Source of the DNA: Leptolyngbyaceae cyanobacterium
GTDB lineage: Bacteria > Cyanobacteriota > Cyanobacteriia > Cyanobacteriales > Aerosakkonemataceae
Direction: 5' to 3'
DNA length: 64,000 bases
Assembly (NCBI GenBank): GCA_036703985.1
Contig: DATNQN010000057.1
Span: 1-64,000 of the forward strand
Positions 8,940-18,400 of the stretch are shown piece after piece. Positions within the stretch are counted from its first letter, which is position 1. Each line of letters opens with the position of its first letter. The notes under the pieces were generated by a model. It was not told the DNA's origin. It searched no databases and saw only the letters and a list, made by a program, of their open reading frames with translations. Both the position numbers and the translations under genes were made by a program.

Positions 8940-9296
8940 ATGAAAAAAGTAATTTTTGGTACTGTATCCGTTCTTTTCATGTCTGCTTTTGCCACATCCG
9001 CCGCATTTGCTCAGACCCCAACTACCGCTCCTTCCACTACAACAGATAGAGCGACAACCAGTACCTACATGGTCGAGCCTTTTAATCTTGCTTGGATGGC
9101 TTATCAAGGTTATTTCGAGGCACAAGGTATTCCTGGTGGTGAGGCTTTGACGACTGCTTTTAAAGCAGGAGATATTGATGCCAGCGATCTCGTTGAGAGT
9201 GCCATCAAAACCAATCGACTGCCAGCAGGATTCAATCCAGACAATACTTACCTATCATGGGTTGAGATGACTTTAGGTAACATTGACGCCCGCTAA
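8940..9296 (+). CDS. Small secreted protein of unknown function
   Basis: 118 aa. Sec signal peptide MKKVIFGTVSVLFMSAFATS with cleavage after AAFAQ, then a Thr/Pro/Ser-rich linker of about 20 residues and a soluble region starting at STYMVEPFNLAWMAYQGYFE. The mature part is acidic and helical (GEALTTAFKAGDIDASDLVE) without cysteines. A TTAGGAG ribosome-binding site supports the start. No family is recognised. It lies alone between prepilin peptidase (divergent) and the leuB cluster (convergent). A periplasmic or extracellular role is inferred only from the signal peptide. Confidence 0.8.
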   Translation: MKKVIFGTVSVLFMSAFATSAAFAQTPTTAPSTTTDRATTSTYMVEPFNLAWMAYQGYFEAQGIPGGEALTTAFKAGDIDASDLVESAIKTNRLPAGFNPDNTYLSWVEMTLGNIDAR

Positions 9297-9407
9297 AATC
9301 GTGGAGATTTGTTTTAGCAAAAATTAGCGATCGGAAATGCTTCTGATTTAAAAGAAGCTGCCTAGCTAAAATGAAACAAAAAAGCGTTTTTTAACAGCCA
9401 GGTGTCT

Positions 9408-9454
9408 CCAATTGACAATTTACAATGCTTTTCCATCCATAAATTGTCAATTGG
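9408..9454. repeat. Perfect 15-bp inverted repeat (CCAATTGACAATTTA hairpin)
   Basis: CCAATTGACAATTTA (9408-9422) and TAAATTGTCAATTGG (9440-9454) form a perfect stem around a 17-nt loop. It lies about 110 bp after the secreted-protein gene and could end both convergent transcripts, though it has no long T-run. ATTGACAATT units of this kind are common intergenic repeats in cyanobacteria. Confidence 0.65.
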
Positions 9455-9576
9455 AAACTCCTAAGATTTACCAAAAATATGGGTTTAAAGCTGGTAATGA
9501 AGAATCCCCACCGATGAGAGGCTGGGGAGTGTCGATCGAACTACGCCGGGGCGAGGACGATCGCCTATTTTTGCTT

Positions 9577-9888
9577 TTAATATAGTTCAGATTCAATCTG
9601 ACTAAAAGGGATAAAAGATTCTTGAGGTAAAAGAATAGGTTTGTGAGAAAAAATTAATTTACCTTTGAGGCTCGTGCGGTTAATCGCAACACCAGTGGGG
9701 CGTGCAACCAAGTTAGGATGAGCCTGATAGTAAGCTCGGTAAATTTGGCGAGCAGCTTGTAGTAAGGCTGGATCTGGTAACACGGGGAATTCTTTCCTGT
9801 CACCCTTATTTTCTACTCGGGGCTGTGAAGTTCCGATCGCAAACCTATCCCTATTTTCTAAGCTCAACTTTAATCGATTGGTCTGCAT
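9577..9888 (-). CDS. Hypothetical protein downstream of leuB
   Basis: 103 aa, no recognised domain, no signal peptide or TM. The middle (ALLQAARQIYRAYYQAHPNLV) is helical; the rest is polar with a short hydrophobic stretch (KGKLIFSHKPILLP). It starts 31 bp after the leuB stop on the same strand, so it is probably co-transcribed with leuB, but there is no clear ribosome-binding site in front of the ATG. Function unknown. Confidence 0.55.
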   Translation of the reverse strand: MQTNRLKLSLENRDRFAIGTSQPRVENKGDRKEFPVLPDPALLQAARQIYRAYYQAHPNLVARPTGVAINRTSLKGKLIFSHKPILLPQESFIPFSQIESELY

Positions 9889-9919
9889 AAAGCAAAAACA
9901 GGCATTTTTAAGGAAGAGA

Positions 9920-11017
9920 TTAGGACTGAGGGTTTTCTAGTGCATGAATCAGCGCATCCTTCATACCTTGGCAACCAACGAGTTTCATTCCATCAGACAT
10001 GATATCTCCGGTACGATAACCGTTATCTAATACTTGCAGCACTGCTTGCTCGATCGCATTTGCGGCTGTTGGCTGATTCAAACCATAGCGTAACATCATA
10101 GCCGCGCTGAGAACCTGTGCCAAGGGGTTAGCTTTATCTTGTCCTGCAATATCTGGGGCAGAACCGTGAACTGGTTCAAACACGCCAGGGCCAGATGCTC
10201 CTAAACTAGCAGATGGCAACATACCAATACTACCAGTGAGCATGGCGGCGGCATCGGAAAGAATGTCACCGAAAAGGTTACCGGTTACTATGGTGTCAAA
10301 TTGTTTGGGGGCGCGGACTAGCTGCATAGCAGCATTGTCTACGTAAAGATGGCTTAGTTCTACATCTGGATATTCTGATGCTAACTGGCTAATGCTAGAG
10401 CGCCACAACTGAGAAACCTCCAGCACGTTTGCCTTATCCACCGAACACAATCGACCTTTTCTTTTCCGAGCAGTTTCAAATGCTACTCTGCCAATGCGAT
10501 CGATTTCGCTTTCAGTGTAAGCCATCGTGTTGACACCCCGCTTTTCGCCAGTTTCCGTCGCAAAAATTCCTTTGGGTTGCCCGAAATAAATTCCCCCAGT
10601 TAATTCTCGCACCACCATAATATCAACGCCTTCCACTACTTCTCTCTTCAAAGTAGAGGCATCAATTAATTGGGGCAAAATTTGAGCAGGTCGTAGGTTA
10701 GCAAACAACCCCAGCCCAGCACGCAGTCCTAACAACCCTCGTTCCGGTCGCTGATGAGATGGTAAAGTATCCCACTTATAACCACCTATCGCTGCTAGTA
10801 AGACAGCATCGCTGTTGCGGCAAGTTTCTAATGTGGCAGCAGGTAGGGGATCTCCTGTCGCATCAATTGCAGCGCCTCCAACCAATGCTTCTTCAAACTC
10901 AAACTTGAGATTCAATTGCTGACCGATTAATTTCAGCACATCTACCGCCACTGCCATAATTTCAGGGCCGATCCCATCGCCGGGTAAAAGTGTAATGCGG
11001 TATTGCTGCTGTGTCAT
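9920..11017 (-). CDS. leuB: 3-isopropylmalate dehydrogenase
   Basis: Cytosolic NAD-dependent oxidative decarboxylation of 3-isopropylmalate in leucine synthesis. At 365 aa it has the normal length. Family signatures are visible: [14 protein letters not shown] at the N-terminus, [28 protein letters not shown] (the loop that distinguishes LeuB from isocitrate dehydrogenase), [16 protein letters not shown], then [21 protein letters not shown] and [13 protein letters not shown] for metal and NAD binding. All look intact. It is followed closely by a small unknown gene. No other leucine gene is in the window, as usual in cyanobacteria. Confidence 0.97.
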   Translation of the reverse strand: MTQQQYRITLLPGDGIGPEIMAVAVDVLKLIGQQLNLKFEFEEALVGGAAIDATGDPLPAATLETCRNSDAVLLAAIGGYKWDTLPSHQRPERGLLGLRAGLGLFANLRPAQILPQLIDASTLKREVVEGVDIMVVRELTGGIYFGQPKGIFATETGEKRGVNTMAYTESEIDRIGRVAFETARKRKGRLCSVDKANVLEVSQLWRSSISQLASEYPDVELSHLYVDNAAMQLVRAPKQFDTIVTGNLFGDILSDAAAMLTGSIGMLPSASLGASGPGVFEPVHGSAPDIAGQDKANPLAQVLSAAMMLRYGLNQPTAANAIEQAVLQVLDNGYRTGDIMSDGMKLVGCQGMKDALIHALENPQS

Positions 11018-11134
11018 GGATAGTTCTGTCTTCTTTTAAATAAATTGCCTATATATTTTTGCATTGAAATACCGCAGTACTGCCGGACTTCCAAGTTTTC
11101 TCAAGATGTCAAGCTTTTGGCAAAAATTAACCGA

Positions 11135-11240
11135 GTGAACTACCCAACGCTGACCTTCGGTACAGCGTGGGCTTCTGAATTCATCGGGGATTGCGTCAGC
11201 TTAGACTTGCGTCCTCGCTTCGGACTCACACCCCCTCCAT
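11135..11240 (-). pseudogene. IS200/IS605-family relic: TnpB C-terminal tail plus right-end hairpin (relic 1)
   Basis: On the minus strand the frame reads VSPKRGRKSKLTQS, PMNSEAHAV, then PKVSVG and a stop, the style of TnpB C-terminal tails in cyanobacterial IS200/IS605 elements. It overlaps the right-end hairpin GAAGCCCACGCTGT ... AGCGTTGGGTAGTTCAC (11135-11175 on the plus strand), the canonical end of these elements. The rest of tnpB and the left end are missing. The relic abuts and supplies the end of the TauE/SafE gene, whose stop codon lies inside it. Confidence 0.6.
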
Positions 11241-11981
11241 TAAGGTTTTAATGGCGAGGATAACAACAGTAGCCAGAAAAATTCGACGTAACCAGAGGTT
11301 GTTGAGTTTAAGGGCAATTTGCGAACCGATCGTTCCACCAATAAACATGGTAATGCCCAGGATCGCGCCTAGTTGATAATCAACGATACCAGATAAGCTG
11401 AAAATGCCAGTGGCAATTAGTGAGGAAACGATATTGACTACTTTTGTGGTTGCGATCGCTTCCACAAATGTCATTTTAAATAACGTCACGTAGGCAGCCG
11501 TTAGTAGAGTGACGTATCCTCCACTGAAAAATCCGCCATAGATGCCAAGCCCAAAGGTTGCAGCGTAACCTAGTATTTGTGCTGTTCGGGATGGGCTAGC
11601 TGCTGGCGGAAGCACTCCCGCTTGATGGTTAGAGATCGAGAAAATAGCAACCGCGATCGCAGCAACCGAAACAATTTGCGGCACGGCTTTTGATGATATT
11701 ACCAATACCAATCCCGCTCCTAAAATAGAGCCGATCGCAGTTAGCCCTAGTAGAAGAGGTAAGCGACTCAGGTTAACTGTCCGTTGCTTCAAGAACGGTA
11801 ACGCAGCGCCAAAACTCATCAACGTAAGTGCCAGCATATTGGTAGCTAAAGCCGTTCGGGGTGCAATACCCATCTGCAACATAACAGGCACGGTGATTAA
11901 GGAAGTACTACCTGTAATCACGCTGATGATGCTGGTTGCCAAGAAAACTGCAATCAGGATAAGTAGTTGAGTAGAAGCCAA
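11226..11981 (-). CDS. TauE/SafE family membrane permease
   Basis: 251-aa inner-membrane protein with about eight hydrophobic segments, of the sulfite-exporter TauE/SafE family, whose members move organosulfur anions or remain uncharacterised. Family features: N-terminal TSIISVITGSTSLITVPVML, the first-repeat loop APRTALATNMLALTLMSFG, and the second-repeat motif GGFFSGGYVTLLTAAYVTLF with FVEAIATTKVVNIVSS. The C-terminus LWLRRIFLATVVILAIKTL is typical, then ends MEGV with a stop shared with the IS605 relic, so the last few residues may be foreign. The substrate cannot be assigned. Confidence 0.88.
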   Translation of the reverse strand: MASTQLLILIAVFLATSIISVITGSTSLITVPVMLQMGIAPRTALATNMLALTLMSFGAALPFLKQRTVNLSRLPLLLGLTAIGSILGAGLVLVISSKAVPQIVSVAAIAVAIFSISNHQAGVLPPAASPSRTAQILGYAATFGLGIYGGFFSGGYVTLLTAAYVTLFKMTFVEAIATTKVVNIVSSLIATGIFSLSGIVDYQLGAILGITMFIGGTIGSQIALKLNNLWLRRIFLATVVILAIKTLMEGV

Positions 11982-12242
11982 ATTGGTAAATATTTTGGGG
12001 GATAATCGCGATTATTGTACGTTACATCGATCGAACTTTTGGCGTTCGCTTACTCCGGTCAACTTCATCTAAATAACTCAGGTTGCTAGTGATAGGGTTT
12101 GGGATGATAGCGGGATGAGAGAATGATTAAAAGCGCCAAATTTTTCCCGATTTCCCCTAATCCATAGCAATAGAACCCCTCGCTACTCAATCTTGATAAC
12201 TAGTAATCTGCCAAATAGATTTTGATTGGTTGTCGGAGAGCC

Positions 12243-12275
12243 AGAAACCCGGTTTTTCTAAAAAACCGGGTTTCT
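12243..12275. repeat. AGAAACCCGG dispersed hairpin repeat, copy 2
   Basis: AGAAACCCGGTTTTT, loop CTA, then AAAAACCGGGTTTCT. It lies immediately after the stop of the minus-strand antiporter gene, where it may also help terminate transcription. Confidence 0.75.
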
Positions 12276-12289
12276 TTAACCCCTCAAAA

Positions 12290-13912
12290 CTACTTTGGCG
12301 CTTCAACTAATATCACGGGCAACTGGCTAGTTTCTAAGACAGCTTGGGTAACAGACCCAATTAACACTTCATCTAGCGATCGATGTCCTCGTTTACCCAT
12401 TACTATTTCTGCTACACCGTATTCTCGGGCAGTGCGAACAATTTCTTCCGGTACTGACCCAGATGTGGTGATAAACCGATGGCGAATGTCAGCTAAAAGT
12501 AGTTTTGTTCGGTTACGCAATTGTTTTACTGCGTGGGGATCGTTTACCCGGATGACGTGCAGTACTATTACTTCTGCATTGCTGCGACGAGCTATTTCTG
12601 CGGTTTTCGTTAATACTTGGGTTGATAAGGGAGAGGTATCTACAGTTGCTAAAAGGATAATCGGACGAGCGATCGCGACTTTTGTCGGATCGACTTCGCC
12701 CCTCTCCAACAGTTTGGGGGCAAAAGCGGGAATTGCCCAAGCACCTAACGGGGCTGTTACCAAAATTGATAAAGCCGCGATCGCTAAAATAGTTTCCCCA
12801 CCAGTAATTCCATAAGCTAAAGGAATCGCCCCAATAGCCGCCTGTACCGTTGCTTTAGCCGAATTTCCCGGCAGCAGAAATAACCGCTCTTTCCCCGTCC
12901 AGTTACTTCCTAACGTTGATAAATACCAGCCCAGCGATCGCCCGATTAAAGTACCGATCGCCAATATTAACAAACCAACCAGTAAACTATCTTCCAATAC
13001 ATTAAGTTGAATACTCGCTCCCAACAGCACGAATAAAAAGATCTCGGCAATTACCCACAAGCTATCAAAGCCACTCCGCAGCCGTCGCGCCAGCGGTGCA
13101 TCCAATTCAATCAAGAAAAATCCGGTAGCCATCACAGCTAAATAGCCTGAAAAAATCGGGATATCTTTTGCTATAACCACCAACAATAGTGCAAATCCAG
13201 CCGCCAAAAGCGAATCTTGAACTGCATTTTGAGTCCAGTTCTGTTTTGCTAAGAGGGACATCAGCATCCGGGCAGTTACCCATCCCAACAATATTCCCAA
13301 GCCGATTTGCAATATTATTTGCACGGGAAGCAATTGAACTGCACTTAACGTGATTCCACCTGGGAGAGTAATTCCGGTCGCCCCGCCAGGGGATACAAAT
13401 GCCAGCAGTAAACTAAACACTAACAACAGCAGCACGTTGGAAAGGGCGCTGCCCGTCAAAATAGCATCGGGAATCCCTTTTTTTACCCCCCATCCCAAGC
13501 TTTTCAGCCGCAGCATTCCCGGTACGATCACGGCGGGAGATTCCGCCCCTATGATGCAGCCCAGCAGCAATCCAGTGGAAAGATCGAACTTTAGCAGCCA
13601 TATAGCAGCAAAGGAAATTGCGATCGCTTCGCAAGCAGCTGGTAAGAATCCCAATCGCAATGCTACGGTTCCCTGTTGAGCGAGTTTTTCGCGATCGAGT
13701 CCCAGCCCTGCTTTCATCAAAATCGCCATCACCGCGATCGTCCGTAGAGAATCAGCCGACTTCAAAACCTCTGGGCCGATCGCGTTGCCCACTTGTGGCC
13801 CCAGCAGAATTCCCACCAGCACCATGCCCACTAAGGCTGGCACTTTCAGCCGACGGGCGATCTGTCCCACAAAAAAACCCATCAGCAAAATCAACAGGAT
13901 ACTTTCTAGCAT
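12290..13912 (-). CDS. Kef/CPA2-type cation:proton antiporter with C-terminal universal stress domain
   Basis: 540 aa from the ATG at 13912, chosen because MLESILLILLMGFFVGQIAR is the usual first TM and GAAGGTG precedes it; an upstream start at 14002 would add 30 atypical residues. The N-terminal 400 residues contain about 12 TM segments of the Na+/H+ exchanger fold (ALVGMVLVGILLGPQVG, GAESPAVIVPGML, GLLLGWVTARML). The last 140 residues form a USP-like alpha/beta domain (PIILLATVDTSPLS, EVIVLHVI, then VMGKRGHRSLDEVLIGS with the GxGS-like nucleotide loop). No TrkA-N/KTN domain is present. The transported ion (K+ or Na+) is not determinable. Likely role is pH or ion homeostasis. Confidence 0.88.
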   Translation of the reverse strand: MLESILLILLMGFFVGQIARRLKVPALVGMVLVGILLGPQVGNAIGPEVLKSADSLRTIAVMAILMKAGLGLDREKLAQQGTVALRLGFLPAACEAIAISFAAIWLLKFDLSTGLLLGCIIGAESPAVIVPGMLRLKSLGWGVKKGIPDAILTGSALSNVLLLLVFSLLLAFVSPGGATGITLPGGITLSAVQLLPVQIILQIGLGILLGWVTARMLMSLLAKQNWTQNAVQDSLLAAGFALLLVVIAKDIPIFSGYLAVMATGFFLIELDAPLARRLRSGFDSLWVIAEIFLFVLLGASIQLNVLEDSLLVGLLILAIGTLIGRSLGWYLSTLGSNWTGKERLFLLPGNSAKATVQAAIGAIPLAYGITGGETILAIAALSILVTAPLGAWAIPAFAPKLLERGEVDPTKVAIARPIILLATVDTSPLSTQVLTKTAEIARRSNAEVIVLHVIRVNDPHAVKQLRNRTKLLLADIRHRFITTSGSVPEEIVRTAREYGVAEIVMGKRGHRSLDEVLIGSVTQAVLETSQLPVILVEAPK

Positions 13913-14704
13913 CACGTCACCTTCAAAATGAATCGATTCGATAACGTGACTTGTGGCGGAAAGTATAACCTTGGCACTAATGACCCTACTTTTCCGCGAC
14001 AAGTCGGAACAGTAGGAGCCATCAGCTTATTCAAGCTAGTAAAAATCAACTAGTTGCAAGCGGTTTCGGCGAGCTCCATCGCCGTCATCTTCTTTTTACC
14101 ATAATTGGCGATCGATCTCCCTCCCAGACAAAAAGGTTTTTTGGGAAAAAGAAAAACTGCTCTCATACATATTCGTATCAGTACATTTATAAGTACAAAG
14201 TAGTTTGTAATGAATTGATACGTAATATTACTTATCTGTTTAATAAATAGGGTTAAGCTACTATGGAGTTAAGTAGGTAATATTATGTAAACTTAATTTT
14301 TCCTACTGAATGTGATAACCCCAAACTAAAAGGGCTAGCATCTACTGAAAAATCGTAGCCAAAGACTGGTAATGGCTGACAATGGCTTGCTAGCATCTAA
14401 TCTTCTCTACGAAAAGGGTGTTATAAGGTAATTTTTTCACAAAAAAGTTGATTGAAACTAGGCAGTTTTCTATTTCTTGCCAAATAGTTAATATCTATTG
14501 AAAAATGTGAAGCGCTTGTGAAAAAAATTACTAAATACTGGCAAGCATTTGTATCAAATAAAACCGATTGGCCGCAGTTTACACTCAACCAGAGTTTTTA
14601 TTTCAAAACCATCCTGAATCGAAGGAATGCCATATGAAGCTAGTCATGAACCAAAATTATTAGCTAAAAACTTAAGTCTCCTCAGAATCAAGGAGAAAGC
14701 TAAA
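13913..14704. other. Intergenic region upstream of the small peptide gene
   Basis: About 790 bp between divergent genes, AT-rich. It holds a direct repeat GCTAGCATCTA at 14334-14344 and 14389-14399. No supported gene or RNA was seen. The long leader before the peptide gene could contain its promoter or a structured 5' UTR, but nothing specific is recognisable. Confidence 0.4.
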
Positions 14705-14935
14705 ATGAACAAGAAATTTTTCAGTATCATGATGGCACTGCCATTGTTGATAAGCGATACAGGTACAAGTTTTGTTGATAGTAATGGCTTGGGATTTTTA
14801 TATATGAAAATATCTCAATCTATTCCTCAAGCTACGATGTCTATATCTGGCTTAAATTCCTCTGACTCTTGGGTATTATTCGCTAGGGGTGGGCCAAGAC
14901 CCAAATGCCGCCGCATCGGTACGAGTTGCCGATGA
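14705..14935 (+). CDS. Small peptide precursor-like protein, cationic Cys-containing C-terminus
   Basis: 76 aa from the ATG at 14705, preceded by AAGGAG at good spacing; the longer frame from 14627 lacks such a site. The N-terminus MNKKFFSIMMALPLLI is a short basic-hydrophobic leader. The middle is Ser/Gly-rich (SISGLNSSDSW). The last 16 residues, RGGPRPKCRRIGTSCR, are very basic with two cysteines and follow a possible RGG boundary. This could be a secreted peptide with a disulfide loop, or a small ribosomally made peptide precursor; no maturation genes are next to it. The next gene, 550 bp downstream, encodes a STAND/WD40 protein. No family is recognised. Confidence 0.6.
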   Translation: MNKKFFSIMMALPLLISDTGTSFVDSNGLGFLYMKISQSIPQATMSISGLNSSDSWVLFARGGPRPKCRRIGTSCR

Positions 14936-15486
14936 ATAAGTATGTTAACAACATAAATATTACAGTTATATTACCTACTTTATGCTGCGAAAGAAGTAAA
15001 ATTTTCAAATTCAGCAGATAGGTATACAAGAGTTTAAAGTATCTAAATATCGATCTCGTTTACCGGGTAAGTCTTTTCGATCGGTGTAAATTATGATAGT
15101 TAGTTTGGCCATTGTTTGAGGCAAATATATGCTCTCTTATTTTGCGAATGTATAAAAAAGGTATTATAGCAGCCCCATAGAAGTCAAATTTTGTCAAGCT
15201 AGATTAGCAATGGCTTCCAGGCAGGTAATATCCCTACAAACAAAAGTAAGAGAGAAGACATTATTCGTGCCTTGCGATAACGTAAATTTCTAGTTAAGAA
15301 AATTGACTGTTCGATCTCCTAACCCCCCAGAACTGCCTTCAAATTCCCCCTGTTTAAGGGAGATCGACACACAGCTAACTCATAACTAGCAACTTGAGTT
15401 AATATGCCTTACTAACAATAAAAAATAAAAATAATGAATGTGGTGCTAGTTTGGAGAAATTTCGCTTTTGCTAAAGCATAAGTAAC
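14936..15486. other. Intergenic region before the STAND/WD40 gene
   Basis: 551 bp, AT-rich, no supported gene. It contains ATAACTAGCAACTTGAGTTA (about 15391-15410), a 20-bp sequence repeated at about 21191-21210, and a run of C-rich low-complexity (CCTAACCCCCC). The final 60 bp presumably hold the promoter of the large gene; no strong ribosome-binding site is visible. Confidence 0.4.
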
Positions 15487-15492
15487 TTGATT

Positions 15493-18400
15493 ATGGTTAA
15501 TTACCACCGACCGGAAGATGCTATTGCAGAAAATGAGCGATCGTTGAACACTTTAAGTCGCACGATCGCCCTTTCACAAGGGCAATTTTCTTTAGTGTTA
15601 GCAAATTGCAACTATCTAAGATTACGAGAGCAAATATTGCAAAAAATTAGAGAAACCGTAAAGGTCGAAATTCGCGAAATAATTCTCCCGGAATCGACTA
15701 CAACCTTATATACAACAATTCAGACACAACTAGAAAATGAATCACCGCCAGCTTTAATGGTATTTGGATTGGAGTCAATTAATACTTTAGAAAGTTTGTT
15801 GACTTCTACTAATCAAGTAAGAGATGAATTTCGCAAAAGTTTTCCTTTCCCCTTAATTTTATGGATCAATGATAAAGTATTGCAAAAACTAATCAGATTT
15901 GCGCCAGATTTTACCAGTTGGGCAGCTACACCAATTAAGTTTGTAATTTCTTCAGAAGAATTAATCAACTCATTGCGTCAAAATGCGGACTCTATGTTTG
16001 CCAGAATTTTTGAGTCCGATGCCGTGAATTATCTCAACAACTCAATCATCGATTTAGAAATAGGTTCTCTTCGTCGCTTAGAACTAGACTTCGCTCAACA
16101 AGATTTACGAAATCGGGGCATTATATTAGCGGCAGAACTAGAAGCCAGTTTAGAATTCGTACTGGGACGGGATGCTCACGCTAAAGATTTAATCGATACA
16201 GCTTTAAATTATTATTACCGTAGTTTGGCTTTTTGGCAACAAGAAAGTGAAAATCCAGATATCAGCGAAGAATTTTCATCGGTAATTATTACAAATAATT
16301 CATACCCCATTCATGGTGAAATACCAGAAATTCAAAATCCTCAATTAAAAGAAGGTATATTATTATTTCATATCGGTCTTTGTTATCGTCGAAAAGGAGA
16401 CTTAGAGCCAGCCCAAAGCCGCCATCACTGGGAAGAAGCCAAAAATTATTTACAGCAATGCGTTAATATTTTTGAGGAGGTTGGTCAGACCAATTTAGTT
16501 GCAAAATTTATCAGTCATTTAGGAGAAGTTTTGCGAAGACTCCAATCGTGGGATCGTTTACAACTCCTAGCAGAAAAGTCTTTGCGACTGCATCAAATCA
16601 ACAGCAATACAACTTCTGTAAATCGCAGTATCCAGTTAGCTCAAGATTATAGCTTTTTGGCTGAAATTGCTATAGAAAGAAAAAATTGGGAAGAAGCTAA
16701 ACATTTGGCTACTCTAGCAATTCGTAGTTTAGCGCAAGCTCCCAAACAGTTACCGCAACAAGAAAGTTTGTATCTATTATTATTAGCGATCGCGCAACAG
16801 CACTTAGGGCAGATCGAGTCAGCCGTCAATAACATGGAAATTGCTCGCGCCCAAAGCGATCCGCAGTACGATCCCCGACAGTATAGCCGGATTTTAAGGA
16901 CATTGCGATCGCTATATTTTGAACAAGGCCGCTATCGAGAAGCTTTTCAAATCAAACTAGAACTACGCTCGATCGAGCAACAATACGGCTTTCGAGCCTT
17001 CATTGGTGCGGGTCAGATCGAACCGCAAAGACAAGCTAGCAACCCAGCATTATCAACAATTGAACATCCCGGAAATATCGCGCTAGAAATCGCAGCTTCT
17101 AAGCGTCAGCTAGATGTGAACAGTTTAATTGAAAGAATTAGTCGAACCGATCGCAAACTAACCGTTGTTTACGGTCAATCAGGAGTTGGTAAAAGTTCTC
17201 TAGTTAATGCAGGATTAGTACCAGCATTAAAACAAACCAGTTTTGGCGCAAGAAACACTTTGCCAGTAGTGCTGCAAGTTTATACTGATTGGATTACCAC
17301 ATTAGGTAGAAAATTAGCAAAAGCTCTCCTAGAAATTAGAAATATTTCTTTTAAATTTAATTTAAACAGCGCCGACATTATTTTAGAGCAACTTCGGAAA
17401 AACCAAAACCGAAACTTACTTACGGTTTTAATATTCGATCAATTTGAAGAATTTTTCTTCGTTTGTACGACCCAAACTGAAAAACGGGTATTTTTTTGTT
17501 TTCTAAGGGAATGCTTAAATCTTCCCTTTGTCAAAGTTATTCTTTCCCTTCGAGAAGATCACCTGCATCATTTATTAGAATGCGAACGCCTGATCAATCT
17601 AGAAGTAATCAACAATGATATTCTCAGCAAAGATATCTTGCATTATTTGGGTAATTTTTCCCCTACTGATGCCAGATGGTTAATTGAAAGTTTAACCAAA
17701 CGCTCTCAGTTTTATCTAGAAGATGCACTGATTGAAGAATTAGTGAGAGAGTTAGCTGAAGAATATGGTGAAGTGCGGCCCATTGAGTTACAAGTAGTAG
17801 GAGCGCAACTACAAGCAGAAAACATCACTACTCTCAGTAAATACCGAGAAAGAGGCCCAAAACATAAACTTGTCGAGCAATTTTTACAAGAAGTAATTAA
17901 AGATTGCGGCCCCAAAAACGAACGTGCTGCTTTGTTAGTTTTGTACCTACTTACCGATGAAAATGGTACTAGACCTATTAAATCTCGTGCAGAATTAGCA
18001 TCAGATTTAGAAGCTTTAGAAGAAGCCGATAAATTGGACTTGGTTTTATGGATACTAGTTAAATCTGGTTTAATTTTTCTACTGCCAGAATTTCCCGCTC
18101 AACGCTATCAATTAATTCATGATTATTTAGTTCCTTTTATTCGTTACTTGCAACAACAAGAATTAGGTTTGTTAGAACAAGTTGAAGAACAAAGAGAAGA
18201 ACTCATTAGAAGACAGACAGAAATCGAACAACTTCGTCAAGAAAAACAGTTATTGGCAGAACTAGCGGAAATGCGCTATCAGTTTGTGAATGATTATCTG
18301 CAAAGTTTTAATCCTCATCAAGAAAAACTAGGCTTGGTAGCAGAATTAGCCGAATTAAGAAAAAGAGAAGAACTCAGCCAAGTCGTGATCGAACAATTAC

